From the NCBI GenBank assembly GCA_942159475.1, contig OW804096.1, positions 13,255,871-13,319,870 of the forward strand: a stretch of 64,000 nucleotides of DNA. The letters run 5' to 3'. Under the pieces are notes generated by a model. The model was not told the origin of the DNA. It worked only from the letters and a program-made list of their open reading frames with translations, and did no database searches. Position numbers and translations under genes: made by a program. Positions 57,396-64,000 of the stretch are shown here, piece after piece (position 1 is the stretch's first letter; every line of letters begins with the position of its first letter). This DNA is from Sthenelais limicola. Lineage: Eukaryota; Annelida; Polychaeta; Phyllodocida; Sigalionidae.

Positions 57396-57622
57396 GTGTT
57401 GATTGTCAGGTGTGTTGATTTTTGACTTGTACCCACGCAACCCTGAAACGCAATCGCGTTTATTGCAGTAATAAATAATGAGGCATAACGAGTGACAATA
57501 GCGTTATGTGTATGCACCCGGTGCCCCCATATTTCATGTGGGCAATTATAAAAATGAAATGCAGGTGGGTCAGTTCGCCTTGATGTGTACAATCAGTTTC
57601 AGACATTTTATTCAATATATAT

Positions 57623-57856
57623 GGTGAAATCGCCAGAAAAAGTATAATTGGCCTTCACCAATCTTCTAAAATAACCCAAATTTAGGACAAAACCTAGGTT
57701 CAAAATACAGTTCAACATAACCAGATAGATTTACTGAATGAATACAATACAGAATATACCCAAATATACCTAGTATTTATCAATTTTCACTCTAATTTAG
57801 CAGAATTCGATAGACGTGTAGAACGATAGATTGTGCATTTTCTGAAGATCTGACCC
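57623..57856 (-). mobile_element. Family A MITE with ATAT duplication
   Basis: Left tip GGTGAAATCGCCAG (one G lost), right tip GATCTGACCC; ATAT on both sides. Confidence 0.9.
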
Positions 57857-58897
57857 ATATACTTATCAATTCCTAATCTAATCATATTTCATTGAATAAT
57901 AATTATTGGATGTATTCTTTTTTTTTTTCGTCCTGAAAATTGGTTGTCTATTTTGTGATTGCTTTGGTCTTCTATTGGATGCCAGATAATTGCATGCGGG
58001 ACAATATTTTCAAGATTGCATCAATTTTCTCAGGCCAGCCAAGGCTCTCAGATAAGAATAAGAATGGTATGTTAGTGATTGCGTTAACAGCTTTCCGACC
58101 CCTGGAGTAGACCTAATGGGATTATAATGGCATTTTGCGTATTGAGCGAGAGGCTTTCCCTCAGTTTTGAGGGACTCTCTCAACTCTGAGCGTAGACTGT
58201 TCAGCCTCATTTAGCATAATTGATGCCCTGACTACCTTAGAGCAAGGATATCAGCCGATGTCATTCCTATTTTTTTGGAACTTTTAGATAAAACATTTAA
58301 TCCTAAGTCAAGTGTATATTGTTATATTTAAGATCTTGCAGAAAGCAATATATAAAACGTACAGTATACCTATATATACACAAACACAAAAGATGAAACC
58401 CATCTTTTTTTTCTTTCTGCAAATCCACTCTATTTCCTTTACCTGCCATCTTGGCCTCTACAATAATAAAGCAACTTTTATATCGGTTTTATCTTTTGTC
58501 TTATAACCTGTAGGTTTCACCATATACTCACATAATGACTATAGGCTATAGATAAATATAATTAGCTTCATATTCATATCCATACTTATGCTCTAAAAAA
58601 ATGAAAATAATAAAGAGAATATCGGTGAACCATGTAGTATGTATCTCCATATCTCATCACTTAAGTACCTTAAATTGTCACAAATAATCTTGACCGGTAG
58701 TGATTTGTCATAATTTACAGCATCCATAAAGCATAGGGCTTAAATGTGCAACATGTTTCTAAATCCTTTAAAACACTCTCCGTCTCTGTTCTTTCAGATT
58801 TCAGTCGTTATATTTACTGCATTAAAAAGAACCTCTACTTCATCGCCTTTTGAATAGAATCCCAGTAAAATGTTTATAGTCGAGCACATAGATAAAT
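57857..58897. other. Gene-free stretch
   Basis: It contains one CTGAGGGAAAGC-type repeat (58080-58200). No coding signal is supported. Confidence 0.35.
58080..58200 (+). repeat. Copy of the CTGAGGGAAAGC repeat
   Basis: It carries CCTAATGGGATTATAATGGC and GCGAGAGGCTTTCCCTCAG, very close to 3440-3570. Confidence 0.55.
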
Positions 58898-59133
58898 GGG
58901 TGAAGTCACCAGAAAATGTACATATTAGCTTCTCCAATTCTCTGAAATAACCGAAATTTCAGACAAAGACAAAAGTTCAAAATACAGTTCAACCTAACCA
59001 AACGGATTGCTAGAATCAATGCAATGCCGAATATACTAGAATTTACCCAGTATTAACCAAATTGCAGCCTGATTTAGCAGAATTTACTAAATGTGTACAA
59101 CTGCCAATTGTACATTTTCTGAAAGTCTGACAC
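58898..59133 (-). mobile_element. Family A MITE with AAAT duplication
   Basis: Left tip GGGTGAAGTCACCAG, right tip GTCTGACAC; AAAT on both sides. Confidence 0.93.
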
Positions 59134-59220
59134 AAATGCCTATTCTGAAGCATCGTTAACAATAGAAGTTTCTTTCTCTTTCTGCTTCAGTTCCTCTACA
59201 TTGGAATTGCTTCATGAATT

Positions 59221-59270
59221 GGGCCAGGATCTCAAGAAGTGTACATTTTGCATTTGCAGCCTCAAACATT
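59221..59270 (+). mobile_element. Family A MITE, left tip remnant
   Basis: GGGCCAGGATCTCAAGAAG to CTCAAACATTCAG resembles the left end only. Confidence 0.5.
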
Positions 59271-59891
59271 CAGAAAGATATGAAGTATGAGGTTGATAAC
59301 TATGTTTTGTTATCCCAAACACCGGGTATTTATTCCACAGTATTTTAATAAGACAAGTATTCAAAGTAATCTTCAAACAACATCAATAGTAGTCGATATT
59401 TCTTAATAAACTGGGTATAAGTCCATAATAAAAACATACCATCATGTCATAAATCGTTTCTGTTTTTAATTATTATTTTCCATCGTTACTATAAGAATCA
59501 CGTTGGTAATTATGCTGTTTAACTCGGGAAGTAGCCATAACCTACATGTGTTAATATGCATACGAATAATACCAACAATACAAACGGTAAATCAGTTTTT
59601 GTCGTTTTTTGTACAGGTTTTTATTTCGCGAAATTTCACAATGAAATGATACGTATCATTCAACGAAAATATTATGCCATAAACAATACAAACAAAAGAG
59701 TATGCATATAACAAATTAGCAGATAATTAATGCAGATCAACAAGATATATAATTCCCTCGACCTTGGGCGATAGCAATAATTGCCTTCATTAGATTTTAA
59801 TGCTCGTTACGAGAGAAAATAAGACAATAGTGAAAAGAAACATTTATTTTTGTTCAAGGTTTTCGAGCTCAATTAAAATACATCAATATAC
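59271..59891. other. Gene-free stretch
   Basis: AT-rich; no gene or known repeat recognised. Confidence 0.35.
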
Positions 59892-60124
59892 GGGTCAGAT
59901 TGTCAGAAAATGTACAATTCACCTTCACCAATCTTCTCAAATAACCCAAATTTCAGACGGAAATAAAGTTCAAAATACAGTTCAACCTAACCAAACAGAT
60001 TGCTAGAATCAATACAATGCCGAATATACTCGAATTTATCAAGTATTGGCCATTTTCAGTCTAATTTAGCGGAATTTAATAATGTGTAGATCTGAAGATT
60101 GTACATTTTCTGAAAATCTCACCC
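59892..60124 (-). mobile_element. Family A MITE
   Basis: Left tip GGGTCAGATTGTCAG, right tip AATCTCACCC; flanks ATAC and ATAT. Confidence 0.9.
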
Positions 60125-60369
60125 ATATATAAGGGTTAGCAAGATGTACAAAATTTTAAAATTTACAACTTTCTTTGAACATTTCAAGTTTTGATGTGGT
60201 CTAATTGTACACTCCTTGTTGGGCCGTCCCACTTGAGGAGGACGAACGCTGATGGAGCTGTCACTCAAACGTCTCAATCCACCCCCCGCATCGTTTTCAT
60301 ATTGCCCCATTGATTAGGGTAACACCTGTAGCCAGTTTAACAAGGTAATTATAAAGTCTTACTCTACCT

Positions 60370-60500
60370 GAAGCACTGGGGTGATGGGGTGAGGGGTTGG
60401 GGTTGGGGTGGGGGGGTGAGGGGTTGATGGAGGTTCAATGCCTTGTCGCTGGTGGGTGTGCATGGGGTCGGTGGGGGTGGGGGAGGTCGGTGGGGGATAT
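60370..60500 (+). repeat. G-rich tract with quadruplex motif
   Basis: The core at 60391-60420 has four or more runs of G4 separated by one or two bases (GAGGGGTTGGGGTTGGGG and on). A second G run lies at 60627-60650. Confidence 0.85.
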
Positions 60501-60666
60501 AGGGGTATGTATAAAGGGAGAAAGGAGGGGGCTATCTTTAAGGTCTATTATTAAGACCTCAAGCTAATGTGACTGGCATGTGGTGATCTGGTCTATGTGA
60601 AGTGTGAAGACGTTGTATATGGGTGCGGGGGGGGGGGGGAGGGGGGGCGTACAGGTGTTTAAATAT

Positions 60667-60903
60667 AGGTCAGATTTATAGGAAAATGTACAATTGGCAG
60701 ATCATCATATTTTGCAAATTCTGCTAAATTGGACTGAACAATTATCAACACTAGGTATATATGATTGTATTTGGTATTGCCTTGATTCAAATAGTCTGTT
60801 TGGTTATGTTGAACAGTATTTCGAACCCTGATTTTTGTCTTAAATTTGGGTTATTTGAGAGAATCGGCGTAGGTGAATTGTACATTTTCTGAAAATCTGA
60901 CCC
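60667..60903 (+). mobile_element. Family A MITE with ATAT duplication
   Basis: Left tip AGGTCAGATTTATAGG, right tip standard; ATAT on both sides. Confidence 0.92.
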
Positions 60904-61104
60904 ATATAGGGGAGGAGGTGGGGGGCAGTAGACCTCACTGTGTCCATCCAGTTGGCAATAGTTGTTAAGTTAAGTTTGTTTTCACGAATTAACGTATAAT
61001 TGTCAATTAAAATAGTAGGTTACGAATATTTAGCTGGATTCGTTACTTGATGAGACATAAGAACATATCGATAGAAAAAAAAACAGTTGGAAAAACTTTA
61101 ATCG

Positions 61105-61324
61105 GAATATGTATTTAGTGTTTTACATGTTTCCATAACACAAGCCCCCATCTTTCGCATGATGCATAAATTTGGTTTCATTTACATATCCTATGATATT
61201 GGTGAAAAGATCCTTGCATTTTCCATAAAAGGGTGCTGAATACGTGTATGTCAGATTTGCACTGAATCCATCCCAGCATGCACTGTAACAGACATGCGCA
61301 GTGAGACATGCAAATCCCCTATTG
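61105..61324 (+). mobile_element. Family C element, right part
   Basis: About 220 bp match the right two thirds of 6432-6777, ending GACATGCAAATCCCCTATTG. The left part is missing. Confidence 0.7.
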
Positions 61325-61589
61325 AACATTTATTTGATCTTCAATGATGCCAGACACAATGGTTGGTGGCACACAGGGTCACCTTAAAGCAAAATATGTT
61401 CTACATTTTCTTTTCCAACGCATCTACAACATTTATAACCAACATTTTCAAGGATTTTGTCAAGTTGTTTTTGCTAAAGGGCTTCTAAAACATTTGTATT
61501 TGGACAAAGTCGCCCAAATCCTTTCTTATGGTGACTTATTATCGCTCAACGGCGGCTGTTTTCGCTCGACTGTCTCTACTTCAAATTCT

Positions 61590-62165
61590 TGTATAAACAT
61601 ATGCCAGCTGCAGAATATTGATGAATGCAGTCCTATAAGTCATAATATGAGTAACTCTTGTATAAACATATAACAGCAGCAGCATATTGATAAATCCAGT
61701 CCTATAAGTCATAATATGAGTAACTCTTGTATAAACATATAACAGCAGTAACTCTTGTATAAACATATAACAGCAGCAGAATATTGTTAAATTCAGTCCT
61801 ATATGTCATAATATGAGTAACTCTTGTATAAACATATAACAGCAGCAGAATATTGATAAATCCAGTCCTATATGTCATAATATGAGTAACTCTTGTATAA
61901 ACATATAACAGCAGCAGAATATTGTTAAATTCAATCCTATATGTCATAATATGAGTAACTCTTGTATAAACATATAACAGCAGCAGCATATTGATGAATC
62001 CAGTTCTATAAGTCATAATATGAGTAACTTTGTATATAGACATATAACAGCAGCAGAATATTGATAAATCCAGTCCTATAAGTCATAATATGAGTACCTC
62101 TTGTATAAACATATAACAGCAGCAGAATATTGCTGAATTCAGTCTTATAAGTCATCATTTGAGTA
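61590..62165. repeat. 69-bp minisatellite
   Basis: About eight units of 69 bp (for example from 61651 and 61720) share AACTCTTGTATAAACATATA and CAGTCCTATA(A/T)GTCATAA. Because 69 is divisible by three, one minus-strand frame stays open for 113 codons with a 23-residue period. One unit is truncated near 61740. Confidence 0.92.
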
Positions 62166-62214
62166 AATTTGGTAAGTAAGTTTATTAGTCATAGTAGCTG
62201 AGAATGCAGCTGCA

Positions 62215-62450
62215 GTGACAGATCGTCAGAATATGTACAATTGGCAGCTCTACACATTCAGGAAATTCTGCTCAATTAGACTAAAAAATGATGAATACCG
62301 GGTATATCTGAGTATTTGTTATCACATTGATTTAAAGTATCAGTTCCGTTATGTTAAACATTATGCATTTTAAAGCTCATTTTTGTCTTAAATGTGGGTT
62401 ATTTGAGAGGATTGGTGAAGGTGAATTGTACATTTTCTGACGATCTTACC
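62215..62450 (+). mobile_element. Family A MITE
   Basis: Left tip GTGACAGATCGTCAG, right tip GACGATCTTACC; the interior is complete. Confidence 0.85.
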
Positions 62451-62776
62451 ATTTAACTGCTGGGTAAAGGTAAGAGGTATAGGTGTCAATCAGGGCAGGG
62501 GGAGGAGCTATTATTGTGATTCAGTGACAACATATAGACAGTAGACAGTCTAGGGGGCTAACCACCCCTGGAGTGAGTGGTGGACACTTAGGGGTATATA
62601 CCCTACGGTCAGTCAACACCTTGGGGTGGCAGAGGGACAAAACATGCTAGGGTCGGGGCATGTCAGTTGTCAACCTCTGAAAGAACTTACAGGTGAATAA
62701 TGATGACATTTTAATTCACTTTTTTAATTCAAGAGAATTTTTGCGCAGCTGTTATTTTCATTCTTTCCATATATAA

Positions 62777-63014
62777 GGGTGAGATAGTCAGAAAATGTAC
62801 AATTCACCTTCACCAATCCTCTCAAATAGCCCACATTTAAGACTGAAATCAGGTTCAAAATACAGTTCAACATAACCAAACACGTTGGTTCGATCAGCGC
62901 ACTACCAAATATACTCATATATAGCTAGTAATTATAACTTTTTTTTAGCCTAATTTAGCAGAATTCACGAAATGTGTAGAGCTGCCGATTGTACATTTTC
63001 TGACGATCTGACCC
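62777..63014 (-). mobile_element. Family A MITE
   Basis: Left tip GGGTGAGATAGTCAG, right tip GACGATCTGACCC; flanks ATAA and ATAT. Confidence 0.9.
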
Positions 63015-63362
63015 ATATGCTTCTCTAAACAAGATTAGTTTTCGCATCATTGTAATGTTTTTTGTATTTCCATATACTGAAACCAAGACAAGATATTCAA
63101 ATTTGTATCCTTATAACTGTGGAATAGACATTTTGAATAGTGAACGTTCCCCCTTCTACTTGAAACTTCAATTATTTGTGTATCTTTATTTAATATGATA
63201 ATTAAGGTCAAATACGATCCAGTGTTAATTGATAGCCTATCTAAATAGTGATATCCTAAAATTCCCAATTAGGATGAAAACCACCTGTTAAAGGTTATCC
63301 TGGTTTGCTAATTGTTTAAGTGTCTGGCCTTAATCAAAATGGGAAAAAATCCAGTTTCATCA

Positions 63363-63499
63363 TGTATTCTGTATTGTATTCATTAAATAAATCTGTTTGG
63401 TTATGTTGAACTGTATTTTGAACCTAATTTTTGTCTTAAATGTGGGTTATTTGAGAGGATTGGTGAAGGTCAATTGTGCATTTACTCAAGACTTGACCC
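63363..63499 (+). mobile_element. Family A MITE, right half
   Basis: It runs from TGTATTCTGTATTGTATTCA to CTCAAGACTTGACCC, with the CAAGACTTGACCC-type tip. Confidence 0.8.
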
Positions 63500-63550
63500 T
63501 TAAGAGGATTGCAACTATGTAGAGGAAATTAAATGAGATATACAATCTGA

Positions 63551-63800
63551 AATGCAAAGTGTTTAGGAAAATGAGTCACAAGTCGGAGAAATGATATTTT
63601 CCAAAGTGATTTATCCACAAGATCCCTTTGTTGGAATGTTCTTATTTCTGAGGGGCATAGCACTTATAGTCATATCAATCCATGTACCAAATTTGAAGAG
63701 AGTGTATTAAATGCATCTTTGCGTTTCAAAGGTCATTCTATGGAGCAGATTTAATTACTTTACTGGTAATTGTCCATCTAGAAATATTGCAAACATTTAT
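63551..63800 (+). mobile_element. Family B MITE, partial
   Basis: AGTGTTTAGGAAAATGAGTC is followed by family B interior up to GAAATATTGCAAAC; the right end is absent. Confidence 0.6.
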
Positions 63801-64000
63801 TCAAACATAATTATATCGAAACAACATCATAATAAAAAAGTAGAAAATCTTTAGTTTTGGGTGGATGTTCACTGAGGCTACTTCAACTTCTTGACAGGAT
63901 GCTGCTAATGCTCTCTTATTTTATACTTTCATGGTTTTCTTTAAAAAGAATATAACACATTCAACAAACTTTCACACATTTGTAGTCATATTTTCAGTTG

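Overview
The window looks like nuclear DNA of a multicellular animal, most likely a marine invertebrate. It is AT-rich and gene-poor. It holds eukaryotic tRNA genes (one with an intron), non-LTR retrotransposon fragments, long minisatellites and very many short inverted-repeat transposons. The species cannot be named from sequence alone. There is no operon, CRISPR array or other prokaryotic feature.

The main object is a DNA transposon of about 10.5 kb (9492-20034). It has 29-bp terminal inverted repeats with matching ATAT at both borders, and it sits inside an older 224-bp MITE whose two halves lie just outside it (9299-9491 and 20039-20069). It carries one intron-containing gene on the minus strand. 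Four coding exons (17934-18050, 17595-17711, 16844-16958, 16354-16483) join with matching phases to a long last exon (12512-14846), for 937 residues if all are used. The protein is transposase-like, with spaced acidic residues, an HGKG-CDGVGG block, cysteine clusters, a basic and coiled-coil N-terminus, and an acidic C-terminus built from 28-residue repeats. The first two coding exons are a tandem duplication. A CpG-containing region with a 38-bp perfect palindrome lies upstream of the gene. The left 3 kb of the element shows no gene.

The rest of the window is dominated by one MITE family, called family A here: about 235 bp, ends starting GGGTCAG, 4-bp target duplications. I count nearly 60 full or partial copies in about 53 kb and none inside the 10.5-kb element, so that element probably arrived after the main MITE burst. 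Other families are B (TGTGATGTGTT ends, about 400 bp), C (CAATAGGGG ends, about 345 bp), D (TACTGTAAACG ends, about 210 bp), E (GGGCC..GTTGC ends) and F (AATAGGGAG ends, 516 bp). Several are nested in each other, which gives a relative order of insertion.

The remaining content is: a 5'-truncated LINE (about 4503-6057) next to a tRNA-Leu(CAA) gene, a second LINE tail inside a family C copy (46838-47264), a tRNA-Asn(GTT) gene (42922-42994), a 1.1-kb array of 22-bp repeats (28195-29325), a 69-bp minisatellite (61590-62165), long pyrimidine tracts, and a five-copy array of a diverged unit (44969-46320). Two short exon-like stretches with splice acceptor, stop codon and poly(A) signal (46350-46502 minus, 49819-49906 plus) may be the 3' ends of host genes. 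No other host gene could be supported.
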